Translations under genes and position numbers: made by a program
Shown: positions 53,292-61,528 of the stretch, one piece after another
Position numbering within the stretch: the stretch's first letter is position 1
How the letters are laid out: each line of letters begins with the position of its first letter
Source: Hydrogenophaga sp. PBL-H3
GTDB taxonomy: Bacteria; Pseudomonadota; Gammaproteobacteria; Burkholderiales; Burkholderiaceae_C
DNA length: 64,000 bases
Assembly: GCF_010104355.1 (NCBI RefSeq)
Contig: NZ_CP044972.1
Span: 1,054,001 to 1,118,000 of the forward strand
Direction: 5' to 3'
Notes under the pieces: generated by a model
Told to the model about the DNA's origin: nothing
Database searches by the model: none
What the model saw: only the letters and a program-made list of their open reading frames with translations

Positions 53292-55543
53292 CACAGGAAC
53301 CACCTGCTCTCCCTGAGCTTGGTGGTCAGGATGTCCGGATTGAAGTTCGGGACTTGGCGCAGGTTCCCAAGCAGGTCGACCACCATGTTGGGATAGGACA
53401 CCGACACCGGCTGGGTCGACGGGTTGAATGAGCGCCAGGACATGAACGTAAGGTCGAACACCTGTTTCGTCACATACGCGAGGTCCCTGAACGTGGAACT
53501 GGGATGGATGCTCACGAGGATAGGACTCGGACACCCTTGCAAGTCGGTTTTGAGCTGCTGTGGCCCCACCAAGGTCACCAGGGCTGCACGGGGGCCGAGG
53601 GGAACGATGACGCCGCGGTCGGGCACCTTGGCGCCCTTCAACCTCGACGACTGGTACCTCGCACCCTGCGCACCTTCATCGAACAGTTTCCAGTCGTGGT
53701 CACTGCTCACCTGGACGAAAGCAAACTCGACCTCAAACTCGTCAAGTTCAGAGATGAGGTCAGATACCGCAGCGGCCTCGGTCTCCTTGTACCGTTTGAA
53801 GGACTGGTGAAAGATGATTCGCAGCTTGTCGCCGCTTTGCCACCCGAACCTCCTTCGAAGCTCCGAGAGGGTCCCACGGAGCGACTCTAGTAAGCGAATC
53901 TTGTAATCCTCGGAGCTGGCCTCGGTGGTCGCGTTGCCGAGCAGATAGCTGCCGTCACCGCTGAAAACCGTCGTTATGCCGACGAGCCGCTCCCGTTCAG
54001 AAAGCCTGTCAAACCCGACTCGCGCGCTCCCGATGCCCACGATGATTTCGTGCACTAGCCGCTGCTGCACGGAGAGCGTCCAGGGTATGCCGCCTAGCTT
54101 GGCGTAGAGCGACAGCGCAAGATTGTTCAGCATGTATGGATTGAGCTTGTTGATGGTCTCCATCGTGATGGCCTGCACGGGCACCCCCTGGGACATCAAG
54201 GTCGCTTTGGCGGTGTAGTACGGGCTTGCAGGGCCCAACAGCTTCTTGTCGCTCTCGGAAATGACGACAAGTGCCAAGTCCAGGTCTTGCTGCGCCGCTT
54301 CTAGTGAAGCAGCCTTATAGGCCGCCGCCCGGTCTCCAGCCAATCTGATGGTCGTCGGCGCGTAGGTCATGCGCCTCAGCCGGTACTTCCGAGGCATGCC
54401 CTGCGGAAAGGCGGACTCCTTCGGACCGTCTGATGGGACGCCGTCGCGAAGCTTTGCCGCTAGCTCCTCAACGCGCCCCTTGTTCTCTTCGGGGAACAGG
54501 ATGCCAATCTTTGGCTCCTTTCGTGAGAACGAGTCGGTGTCGAAGGGACCGTTGGTGTTCAGCTTGCCGTCGACTGGCCACGACACGGTGATGGTGCCGC
54601 CAGGCTTGAGGCTGCACTGTGGGGAACTGAGCCTTCTAAAATGACCCACCTGGTCGCCGTAGGGCACCTCAGTCAAGCCTCCCGCAAGTTTGACGGTCAT
54701 GCCGGCACAGCATGGGATATCGCCCTGCAGGTCCTTGAACGATCCCAGCAGCTGCTGAAGTCTCGCCAGCTGCTTCTCCGCGCCGGAGACCGCAAACAAC
54801 GTCGGGATGACTTGCCGAGAAACCATATCGTAGTCGCGGCCCAAGAGCGCCCGTCCGACTCGTTCGAAGTTCGCCAGGTTCGCCTCGACATGCAGCTGCT
54901 GCGCAGGTACATCCTGTTCGCGCTCGTCAACCAGCTTTGCGAGGCCCCCAACAATCTCCTGAACCCGACCAACCAAACGTCGGTTGAACATGGGCAGGAT
55001 GTACGGATTCTCGCGCTCTGCCTGCTTCATCACATAAAGGCCGCGGGGGTCCAGGCCTTGCGCTATGAGGTCATCCAACGACGGCTTGATGAGGAAACGG
55101 GCATTGAAGTTGACGAGGACGCCGTTTACAAACGAGCCGTCTTGTGGCGCCAGCGGCCGAATGTCGAATGAGTACTCAGGGTAGATAGCGAAGAAGCGCC
55201 CAGCGTCGCCCTTAAGCAGGTTCTCGTTGTCCCTTACGAAACTGACCGGTCGGACGCCTGAGATGCTCCTGTTCTGATTGTAGAAGCGGAGCAGCAGGCC
55301 GTTTCGTGCAAGCGCGTTCGCGACGGAGAAGTCGGTGCCTGTGTCGAAGAGGCTGCACGTTCCATCAGTCGGCGTGTTCTCCTCGTATGGGAAGAGAAGC
55401 ACGTCGTCCCCTTCGCGCAGCACGAAATGCGTTCGCGTCAGCTTCTCGCGAAGCGCACGAAGCTGCCCCTTGTCTACGTACCGAATTCGATAGCCCGTGA
55501 ACTGGGCGGAGGAAAACTCAATCGGGAGATGGTTCAGAAGCAT
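53291..55543 (-). CDS. long-B prokaryotic Argonaute (RsAgo-type, catalytically inactive)
   Basis: A 750-aa Argonaute. The MID domain shows the 5'-phosphate-binding Y-K-Q-K set (Y-Y-T-A-K, V-Q-A-I, Y-A-K-L-G-G-I-P-W). The PIWI domain shows V-G-I-T-T-V-F-S-G-D-G-S-Y-L-L-G-N and ends S-R-W-F-L, both nearly as in Rhodobacter sphaeroides Ago. The catalytic tetrad is lost: the first Asp position reads V-G-I-G-S, the H-R-D-G position reads F-H-Q-S-F, and the last Asp is absent near V-S-Y-P-N-M. It should bind guide and target without cutting. I chose the ATG at 55543; upstream codons in frame look non-coding. Confidence 0.9.
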   Translation of the reverse strand: MLLNHLPIEFSSAQFTGYRIRYVDKGQLRALREKLTRTHFVLREGDDVLLFPYEENTPTDGTCSLFDTGTDFSVANALARNGLLLRFYNQNRSISGVRPVSFVRDNENLLKGDAGRFFAIYPEYSFDIRPLAPQDGSFVNGVLVNFNARFLIKPSLDDLIAQGLDPRGLYVMKQAERENPYILPMFNRRLVGRVQEIVGGLAKLVDEREQDVPAQQLHVEANLANFERVGRALLGRDYDMVSRQVIPTLFAVSGAEKQLARLQQLLGSFKDLQGDIPCCAGMTVKLAGGLTEVPYGDQVGHFRRLSSPQCSLKPGGTITVSWPVDGKLNTNGPFDTDSFSRKEPKIGILFPEENKGRVEELAAKLRDGVPSDGPKESAFPQGMPRKYRLRRMTYAPTTIRLAGDRAAAYKAASLEAAQQDLDLALVVISESDKKLLGPASPYYTAKATLMSQGVPVQAITMETINKLNPYMLNNLALSLYAKLGGIPWTLSVQQRLVHEIIVGIGSARVGFDRLSERERLVGITTVFSGDGSYLLGNATTEASSEDYKIRLLESLRGTLSELRRRFGWQSGDKLRIIFHQSFKRYKETEAAAVSDLISELDEFEVEFAFVQVSSDHDWKLFDEGAQGARYQSSRLKGAKVPDRGVIVPLGPRAALVTLVGPQQLKTDLQGCPSPILVSIHPSSTFRDLAYVTKQVFDLTFMSWRSFNPSTQPVSVSYPNMVVDLLGNLRQVPNFNPDILTTKLRESRWFL

Positions 55544-56004
55544 GTTTCCGGTCCTGGGTTCAAAATCCGATTGGCTCTTTGACAGTCTGACCGGCCAGTC
55601 GTGCCTCGTCGTGGGCACAGAGGCCGTTGACTAAGCTGATAGCGTAGTCTTGACCTTGTCCGACCATTGGATTGCTCGCCAGAGTCTGCCCTTAGAAATG
55701 ACGCCACCAGCGACTCCCCATCGCGAGGCGCAAGCAGATAGATGAACTGGACGCGATCGCGGTCCCCGGCCTTCAGCTGAACGCAGTCTTCTGGCTTGAA
55801 CTCAGCCCCTAGTGGTCCGAAGCAGCGAATGCTCCTGAGAAAAATGCATTCGATGTGCACTGCGTCCTCCCTTGGTCCGTCAGGCTGTTCCTCCAGCCTC
55901 TGTTCCAGAATGTAACGCCAGTCCTTGTCGTCCCCTCGCCCTAAAGTTGAACGACCACTTGCGGGCGCGAAGTTCAGCAAAGTAAAGGACGGCTCGCGCT
56001 GCAC
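55534..56004 (-). CDS. possible first gene of the Argonaute operon, 156 aa
   Basis: A frame starting with GTG at 56004, with GGAGG six bases upstream, and ending 10 bases inside the Argonaute gene. Its first ~110 residues read like a protein (W-R-Y-I-L-E-Q-R-L-E-E-Q, H-I-E-C-I-F-L-R, V-Q-F-I-Y-L-L-A-P-R-D-G-E-S-L-V-A-S-F-L); the last ~40 are Arg/Cys-rich and less convincing. No family is recognised. It may be a real small partner, or a decayed gene. Confidence 0.4.
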   Translation of the reverse strand: MQREPSFTLLNFAPASGRSTLGRGDDKDWRYILEQRLEEQPDGPREDAVHIECIFLRSIRCFGPLGAEFKPEDCVQLKAGDRDRVQFIYLLAPRDGESLVASFLRADSGEQSNGRTRSRLRYQLSQRPLCPRRGTTGRSDCQRANRILNPGPETCF

Positions 56005-56139
56005 ACATGACCTCCGTTGTGTCGCTGAAAACTTCAGCCGCCTTGGCTCCTGCCCTTGACGTATCGGAAACACATGTTATCGATACAGGGACCCCCAGAT
56101 TTTCTGCAGCGTGCAGGGAAGGGGAGACACCCACCGTCA

Positions 56140-57435
56140 ATGCACTCTCACGAACACCCCTCCGATTCCATTGCCTCTCAAATCCACAGGCCCCCGTGCT
56201 GGCCCGAGCTTGCCGCAGGCGCCAGACGTTTCGCACAGCTGGGCCTCATGACCATCGAGACCCAGTGGCTGGCCAACTTCGCCAGCGCCTGCACCCGGCG
56301 CGCCTACGCCGCCGACGTGCGGGACTTTGCGGCGTTCTCGGGGTTGCAGACCCCGTCCGAGTTGCTGCAGGTCGCACGCTCCCATGTGCTGGCCTGGCGC
56401 CACCACCTGCAGGCCCAGGGCCTGTCGCCGAGCACGCAGCGGCGAAAGCTCGCAGCCCTGTCCTCGCTGCTGGAGCATCTGGTCGATGAGCAGCTCATCC
56501 CCACGAACCCGGCGCGCGGCGTGCGCAGGCCGCGCCTGGAGAGCCATGAGGGCAAGACCCCGGCGCTGTCGCTGGAGCAGGCGCAGGCCCTGCTGGAGGC
56601 GCCCGACGCGAACACGCTCAAAGGTCTGCGGGACCGTGCGATCCTGGCCGTCATGCTGCTGGGCGGCCTGCGCCGCGCGGAGGTGGTGGCCCTCAGGGTG
56701 CGGGATTGTGATGTGCAGCGAGCTGGCGTACCGCACCTGCGCGTGATGGGCAAGGGCGGCAAGACGCGCTTCATCGCGGTGGCGCCGCTGCTGCGTCAAC
56801 GGGTGCTGGACTACCTGGCCATGCGGGGCGCATCGTCCCATAGCGAGGCGCGCTTGTTCGTGCGGATGCAGGCTGGAGAGCGCAAGTCCGAGACTTCGCA
56901 CGATGGCGACGCTGCAAGACACTGCGGCGCAGAGGAGGGCAGGGGGGTGGGCCGGGGTGTGGGTGGTGGGGAAGTGGTCATGCGCCGGCGCACCACCAAG
57001 CCCACCCGCGCCCCGGCGGTGGGCCGTCCCGCGGGCGGCGCCCCAGGTCCTGCGAGGAGCGCTGAGGCGCAGGGGCAGCTTGTCCCGCGATGCAGCGGGC
57101 CGCGCTCTGACTCACCTGGCGCGGCCACAACCAACACAGCGGCACCTGGCACCAGCGCCTCGCACAAAACCACCGGGAGGCCTGCCGCGCTCACCGCCGG
57201 GGCGGTGGCCCAGCGCATCGTGCAGCCGTACCTGGCGCAGATCGGGGTGGTGGGTGAGCGGTTTTCTGCGCACGCGTTGCGGGTGACGGCTGCCACGCTG
57301 GCCTTGCGCGAACGCGCGGATCTCAACGAGGTCCGGCATTTCCTGGGGCACGCCTGCATCACGACCACCACCGCATATGACCGGCGTTGGAGCGATGCGG
57401 GTCGGCCCGTGGGCCTGGTGCTTCCTTTTGTCTGA
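56140..57435 (+). CDS. tyrosine recombinase with a long internal insertion
   Basis: A 431-aa recombinase with all catalytic residues: Arg178 (G-G-L-R-R-A-E-V), Lys208 (G-K-G-G-K-T-R), His378-x-x-Arg381 (H-A-L-R-V-T), His404 (F-L-G-H-A) and Tyr413 (T-T-A-Y-D-R). A core-binding domain lies at about 40-130. Unusual is a stretch of about 100 residues (about 245-345) rich in Gly, Ala, Pro, Arg and Thr between the Lys and H-x-x-R boxes. The start is unsure (ATG at 56140; an upstream in-frame alternative is less likely). It abuts the divergent Argonaute operon and may have mobilised it. Confidence 0.8.
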   Translation: MHSHEHPSDSIASQIHRPPCWPELAAGARRFAQLGLMTIETQWLANFASACTRRAYAADVRDFAAFSGLQTPSELLQVARSHVLAWRHHLQAQGLSPSTQRRKLAALSSLLEHLVDEQLIPTNPARGVRRPRLESHEGKTPALSLEQAQALLEAPDANTLKGLRDRAILAVMLLGGLRRAEVVALRVRDCDVQRAGVPHLRVMGKGGKTRFIAVAPLLRQRVLDYLAMRGASSHSEARLFVRMQAGERKSETSHDGDAARHCGAEEGRGVGRGVGGGEVVMRRRTTKPTRAPAVGRPAGGAPGPARSAEAQGQLVPRCSGPRSDSPGAATTNTAAPGTSASHKTTGRPAALTAGAVAQRIVQPYLAQIGVVGERFSAHALRVTAATLALRERADLNEVRHFLGHACITTTTAYDRRWSDAGRPVGLVLPFV

Positions 57436-57664
57436 GGCATCCGAACGTGAGTTGCAGAAGGTTGAGCGCCGACCGTTTGCTGGCGGCGTTGGTCAGAGTT
57501 GGCTGGTGTGCGGTCATGCACCAACGCTGCTGCAACTGACGCCCGGCCGACGTCCCTGTCGATGGGCCGTATCACCGTCAGGACCAGTGCACTCGCAAGA
57601 AGCGCAATCTCAGGGCTTGACTTGGAAGCGATTCGTGAGAGCTTGTTGGCAAGGAGATCACCAC

Positions 57665-58150
57665 ATGCCAACCCTTGCGACCCAACCAATTTACCGCCGT
57701 GAGCCAATGGGCTCGAAACAGATCTCACCCACGCGACCTTCAGCCCAGCACGCGTCACAGAAGCCGGTGTTACCGTACATGCGCCAAGTTGGGCTCGTGC
57801 ACCGCATCGATGTCGGCATCCATACGCTGGCCACCGAGCGCCTCATCATCGAATTGCGCAGCATGGACGCAGGTGAGCTCTGCACGCTCTATTCGTGGGT
57901 GGGTCAACTCGTTGACCCGGCCAAGGTGCGTGCCCTCATCCCATACCCGCAAGAGCTGCCATGGCGCAGTGTTCGCCGCAGCGAGCGGCATGGCGGCGAG
58001 TCGTACGCTCGCCAACACACCCTTTACGTTCACATTCACGCACCCTTTGAGGGCCGCTCGAACAATGTGAACACCCATGACATGGTTCAGCGTCGCTTCC
58101 TTGAGTGGCTCGCCAGCGATGCAGTTGGCGAATCCCTCAGTGCCAGCTGA
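57665..58150 (+). CDS. hypothetical protein, 161 aa
   Basis: The ATG at 57665 has AGGAG eight bases upstream. The protein shows a regular pattern: V-G-L-V-H-R-I-D-V-G-I-H-T-L, then I-I-E-L-R-S-M-D-A-G-E-L and H-T-L-Y-V-H-I-H-A-P-F. No membrane segment is visible. No family is recognised; it follows the recombinase on the same strand and may belong to the same mobile unit. Confidence 0.55.
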   Translation: MPTLATQPIYRREPMGSKQISPTRPSAQHASQKPVLPYMRQVGLVHRIDVGIHTLATERLIIELRSMDAGELCTLYSWVGQLVDPAKVRALIPYPQELPWRSVRRSERHGGESYARQHTLYVHIHAPFEGRSNNVNTHDMVQRRFLEWLASDAVGESLSAS

Positions 58151-58267
58151 GGGTCGTCTGCGCAATCGTCAGATGCCACGCCCTCTGGCTCCACGCGCAG
58201 ACACCAGGCAGACAATCTCGCGGAACCTCGGATGGTGCAGAGGCGCGCATCAACATGGGGTTGCAGT

Positions 58268-58585
58268 TCAAGGCGTGTTGGGTGGGCTTCCTCTGCGTTT
58301 GCGATGCGGCGCTGATACTGCACAGCCTTCACCGGGAGCATTGGCTGGCGCAACCGAGCTCGCGCCGTTCGCTTGACCGTCAAGCCAGCGCAAAAGCTCA
58401 ACGGTGCGAAAGTAGCGGGTCTTGCCAAACCGGATGGGTTGGGGCATGTCACCCGACTGGCCGCAGCGAAAGGTCTTGTCCAGTTGGCCAGGTGTCCAGC
58501 CGATCAGTCTGGCGCCAGCGAAGGGGATCAGACCAAGGGGTTTTGCGCATTGGAAGCAGGCGTGGGTTGAGGAGGGTGGAATCAC
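58268..58585 (-). CDS. excisionase/AlpA-like DNA-binding protein
   Basis: A 105-aa protein with a MerR-superfamily-like helix-turn-helix of the excisionase type. It reads A-R-L-I-G-W-T-P, then S-G-D-M-P-Q-P-I-R-F-G-K-T-R-Y-F-R-T and V-E-L-L-R-W-L-D. The GTG at 58585 with AAGGA upstream is a reasonable start but not certain. The C-terminal tail is Pro/Arg-rich. Proteins of this type bend DNA at attachment sites or activate integrase genes, fitting a recombinase 1 kb away. Confidence 0.55.
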   Translation of the reverse strand: MIPPSSTHACFQCAKPLGLIPFAGARLIGWTPGQLDKTFRCGQSGDMPQPIRFGKTRYFRTVELLRWLDGQANGASSVAPANAPGEGCAVSAPHRKRRGSPPNTP

Positions 58586-59219
58586 AGGATGTTTCCTTGT
58601 GTGTGCATCCAAACTCGTCACCTGTGTAATGGCCACAGACAAACCCCAACCGGTCTTGGCAGAAGCGTCATGAACAGGTTGTGCCGACCCTACAAGTCGT
58701 GGCGGCGAGCGAAAAGCCAAAAGCGGGTCAGCGAATAGCCACCTGGGTGGCTGTGAGCGGCGGCTTGGTACCGACGCTCTGGGAGTGGTTGTCGACAGAG
58801 GCCGATGTGATATGTCGTTGTTGCTTCAACTCACAGGCGAGAGATTCAGCGCCCGCCCGATTCCTTGCAAGCGATGGCGACTACCCTGTTTTATGAAATG
58901 TTGGCGGGGTATCTTCAAGGCGCCAGCCCGCACCCAAATGCGTCACTCAGCTACCTCACTCCCGAGACGGGGTCAGCAAAAAGGCATCGAGATACTAAAG
59001 ACGGCTGTGCAGCGACTGCCGTCGTTCGATGCTGCAACGCGATTTCACGCTGATGGCCATGAAGCGGCTGTTGGCTAGGGCGAAAAGACACCGGCTCCAA
59101 TGACCGCTGCTGGAGGTGCTGCAGTTGTAGTGCCACCGCAAGCTTGCCGACGCCGATCCAACGTCCGTTTCCGAATCACCTGGACTGCCAGTAAAAAGCC
59201 ACTGCAGTCGGTCAGTTTT
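58586..59219. other. stretch without a supported gene
   Basis: About 630 bases with short competing frames on both strands and no recognisable domain. It ends at the WYL-regulator remnant and probably marks a rearranged junction between the mobile block and the metabolic operon. Confidence 0.35.
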
Positions 59220-59391
59220 GAACGAAGTGAACGCAATGGATCGTTCACCAATCCGTGGGCGCGCACGCTCATCCGGGAAGCGTATTGGCGCGAAGAAGCT
59301 CTGCTGGTTCAGTACACCGACAGAAACGGGGAGTACACCGAACGCATCATCTGGCCGCTGGCGATCGTCTACTTCGACAACACCCTCCACA
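59220..59391 (+). pseudogene. remnant of a WYL-domain (YafY-type) regulator
   Basis: The plus-strand frame reads I-R-E-A-Y-W-R-E-E, then V-Q-Y-T-D-R-N-G-E-Y-T-E-R and I-I-W-P-L-A-I-V-Y-F-D-N. This matches the core strand of WYL-domain transcription factors (Y-x-D-x-x-G-x-x-T-x-R-x-V-x-P-L). The helix-turn-helix and the W-C-E-L-R segment that should follow are missing, because the sequence runs into the 3' end of nadC. A dead fragment. Confidence 0.5.
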
Positions 59392-60306
59392 TTACTTCGC
59401 GCGCAGCGCCTCCACAGGCCTCTCCGAGAAGCGCATCGAAAAATCGATGGCCGTAATGTCTTTGATCAGAGCCCCGACGGAAATTCGATCCACCCCCGTC
59501 TCGGCGCACTGGCGAATTGTGTCGAGGGAAACTCCTCCGGAGACTTCCAAGCTGCATCGTCCCGCTGCCAACGTAACAGCCTCTTTCGTTTGCTCAAGCG
59601 ACATGTTGTCGAGCAAAACCATGTTGACTCCGGCGTCGATGGCCTCTTGAAGCTGCGTCAATGTCTCCACCTCAACCTGGATGAACGAAACCTTGTCGGA
59701 AAGCCTTTTGGCCGCTGCATAGGCGGCCGTCAGCCCACCGCAAGCGGCGATGTGGTTCTCTTTGATGAGGATCGCGTCATAGAGCCCCATTCTGTGGTTG
59801 GATCCACCGCCACAACGCACCGCGTACTTCTGCGCGACTCGCAGTCCGGGAATCGTCTTTCGTGTGTCGAGAACTACAGAATTGGTGCCTGAAACGGCTT
59901 CCACATACTTGGCGGTCTTCGTAGCCACCGCGCTCAGTGTTTGGAGAAAGTTGAGGCACGCCCGCTCTGCTGTCAGCAGATCGCGTGCGGGTCCGGATAT
60001 TTCCACGACGGTCTGGCGAGATGTGCAGGCCTCTCCATCTTCGACGAACCATTGAGCGACCGAAGTTGGTGCCACACGGCGCAGAATTTCATCTACCCAC
60101 GGTCGGCCGCAAATGATTGCCTCTTCCCGGCAGATGATCGCGGCTGTGACCATCTGCAGTTCTGGTACAAGAGCCGCGGTCACGTCGCCAGAGCCAACGT
60201 CCTCTTGCAGGGCGCGTTCTACATCGATTTGGACTTGAGCAGAAGTATCGTTGGCTGTATCTAGCAAGAATGCCTCACTTGGTTTCAGAAATTGAGTGCT
60301 CTGCAA
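59392..60306 (-). CDS. nadC: nicotinate-nucleotide pyrophosphorylase (carboxylating)
   Basis: A 304-aa quinolinate phosphoribosyltransferase. Visible elements are G-D-V-T-A-A-L near the start, the active-site R-K-T-I-P-G-L-R, then K-Y-A-V-R-C-G-G-G-S-N-H-R-M-G-L and I-K-E-N-H-I. The barrel strands V-E-V-E-T-L, V-L-L-D-N-M and E-V-S-G-G-V-S complete the fold. It converts quinolinate and PRPP to nicotinate mononucleotide. Here it is the last gene of a four-gene operon and starts with TTG inside the hemerythrin gene (32-base overlap). NadA and NadB are not nearby. Confidence 0.9.
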   Translation of the reverse strand: MQSTQFLKPSEAFLLDTANDTSAQVQIDVERALQEDVGSGDVTAALVPELQMVTAAIICREEAIICGRPWVDEILRRVAPTSVAQWFVEDGEACTSRQTVVEISGPARDLLTAERACLNFLQTLSAVATKTAKYVEAVSGTNSVVLDTRKTIPGLRVAQKYAVRCGGGSNHRMGLYDAILIKENHIAACGGLTAAYAAAKRLSDKVSFIQVEVETLTQLQEAIDAGVNMVLLDNMSLEQTKEAVTLAAGRCSLEVSGGVSLDTIRQCAETGVDRISVGALIKDITAIDFSMRFSERPVEALRAK

Positions 60307-60754
60307 AAGAGAGTTTGCGGCGAACTACAACGGGTTTCCCACCCATGCGTATCTTGCTCATCCAGTGCGAAAGGGCTGAGTCCAGGTAGTCGGCATGCCC
60401 AGGAAACCATTGGCAGAGTTCGCTGCCGAACCTGCGCACGATCGCCGCATCTCCCTCCGACCAAAGCTCCTTAACTTGTAGGAGAGAACGAAGTACAGCA
60501 GCATGTTCGTTCACATGGCATTCACGCGCTGGGTAATCGGTTTCAGCCATCCAACGGTCTTCTGTATTGAAGTGTTCGAGCAAGTGCCGTTCGACCAACT
60601 CAAGGCTCGCTCCGAGTTGGTCATCAGTCGCGTTCATAAGTGCGGTCACGACCTCAACAAATTCGCGATGTGAAGCGTCCATTGGGTCGTAGCCCAACAA
60701 CAGCGAATCATTCCAAACCAGTGGAATTGCGGGCAAATGGGATGCGGTCTGCAT
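60275..60754 (-). CDS. bacteriohemerythrin
   Basis: A 159-aa hemerythrin-domain protein. The di-iron ligands are seen in D-A-S-H-R-E-F-V, H-L-L-E-H-F-N-T-E-D, C-H-V-N-E-H-A-A-V-L and W-F-P-G-H-A-D-Y-L-D. It binds O2 reversibly and may store it or sense it. It lies five bases after the TauE-like gene and overlaps nadC. Confidence 0.88.
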   Translation of the reverse strand: MQTASHLPAIPLVWNDSLLLGYDPMDASHREFVEVVTALMNATDDQLGASLELVERHLLEHFNTEDRWMAETDYPARECHVNEHAAVLRSLLQVKELWSEGDAAIVRRFGSELCQWFPGHADYLDSALSHWMSKIRMGGKPVVVRRKLSFAEHSISETK

Positions 60755-60759
60755 GTGGC

Positions 60760-61491
60760 TCAGCTCAGGAGAAGGATGGCGATCACCGTAAGGAAGAGCA
60801 GAAGAAGTTTTCGAAAAAATGCTTCATTGACGCGGGTTCGCAACGCTCTTCCAATCAAGAGGCCAGCCCCCATCGGAGCCAAGGCAAGAATGGAAAGTCC
60901 AATATCTCCGAGGCCGATCCGGCCAAAGTAAAGCATGGCGGCATACAGAGGGATGGCGCCGCACAAGTAAATGACACTGATGCTGCCTACGAAGGCCTCC
61001 CTGTTCAGTCGCAGAGCCATGAGGTAGGCGATCACCAAAGGCCCCGTCAGCGAGGAGATACCCCCAAGCAAACCCGACAACGCTCCGACTCCGATGCCAG
61101 CTGCGCCTTCGTGCCGCGGGTGGACTGTGAATTGCGGGCTAAAGGCCATCAACCCCACTGCGATCAGCAGGGAAACAGCAACCATGGTTTCAAGCTCCGA
61201 AGGAGACATTGCCAGTGTCAATCTCACCGCGATGATTGTGACTGCAAACTGCGTTGCGATCATGCCCGCAAAGCGGTGCAAGTTGCCTCGTAGCCCAGCC
61301 CCTTCCCGCGATTGAATCAGGTTCGACAGCAGAACTGGCATCACCATCAAGCCGATTGCTTGACCAATGGGCAGCCACAGCGAGAGCATTGGAACTGTCA
61401 CCAATGGTAGCCCGACGCCTAGCGCACCCTTGACAGTTCCGCCCAGTACAAACGCGCCAAGAATGAATAGCCAGGTGTAGTCGGGCACCAT
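60760..61491 (-). CDS. TauE/SafE (TSUP) family permease
   Basis: A 243-aa integral membrane protein with about eight hydrophobic helices in two repeats. The family signatures are G-G-x-V-K-G-A-L-G-V-G-L-P near the N-terminus and G-x-L-S-G-L-L-G-G-I-S in the second repeat. TSUP proteins export sulfite, sulfoacetate or other organic anions. It lies between a Bug-type binding protein and a hemerythrin gene. The ATG at 61491 is preferred over a TTG one codon upstream. Confidence 0.85.
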   Translation of the reverse strand: MVPDYTWLFILGAFVLGGTVKGALGVGLPLVTVPMLSLWLPIGQAIGLMVMPVLLSNLIQSREGAGLRGNLHRFAGMIATQFAVTIIAVRLTLAMSPSELETMVAVSLLIAVGLMAFSPQFTVHPRHEGAAGIGVGALSGLLGGISSLTGPLVIAYLMALRLNREAFVGSISVIYLCGAIPLYAAMLYFGRIGLGDIGLSILALAPMGAGLLIGRALRTRVNEAFFRKLLLLFLTVIAILLLS

Positions 61492-61528
61492 CAAAGACTC
61501 ACTCGCAGTGCCCCGGGTGCACAGAGAG

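Noticed and set aside
53291-55543. catalytically active DNA-cleaving Argonaute
   Set aside because: The positions of the catalytic Asp residues read V-G-I-G-S and F-H-Q-S-F and the last acidic position is absent, so slicing is not expected.
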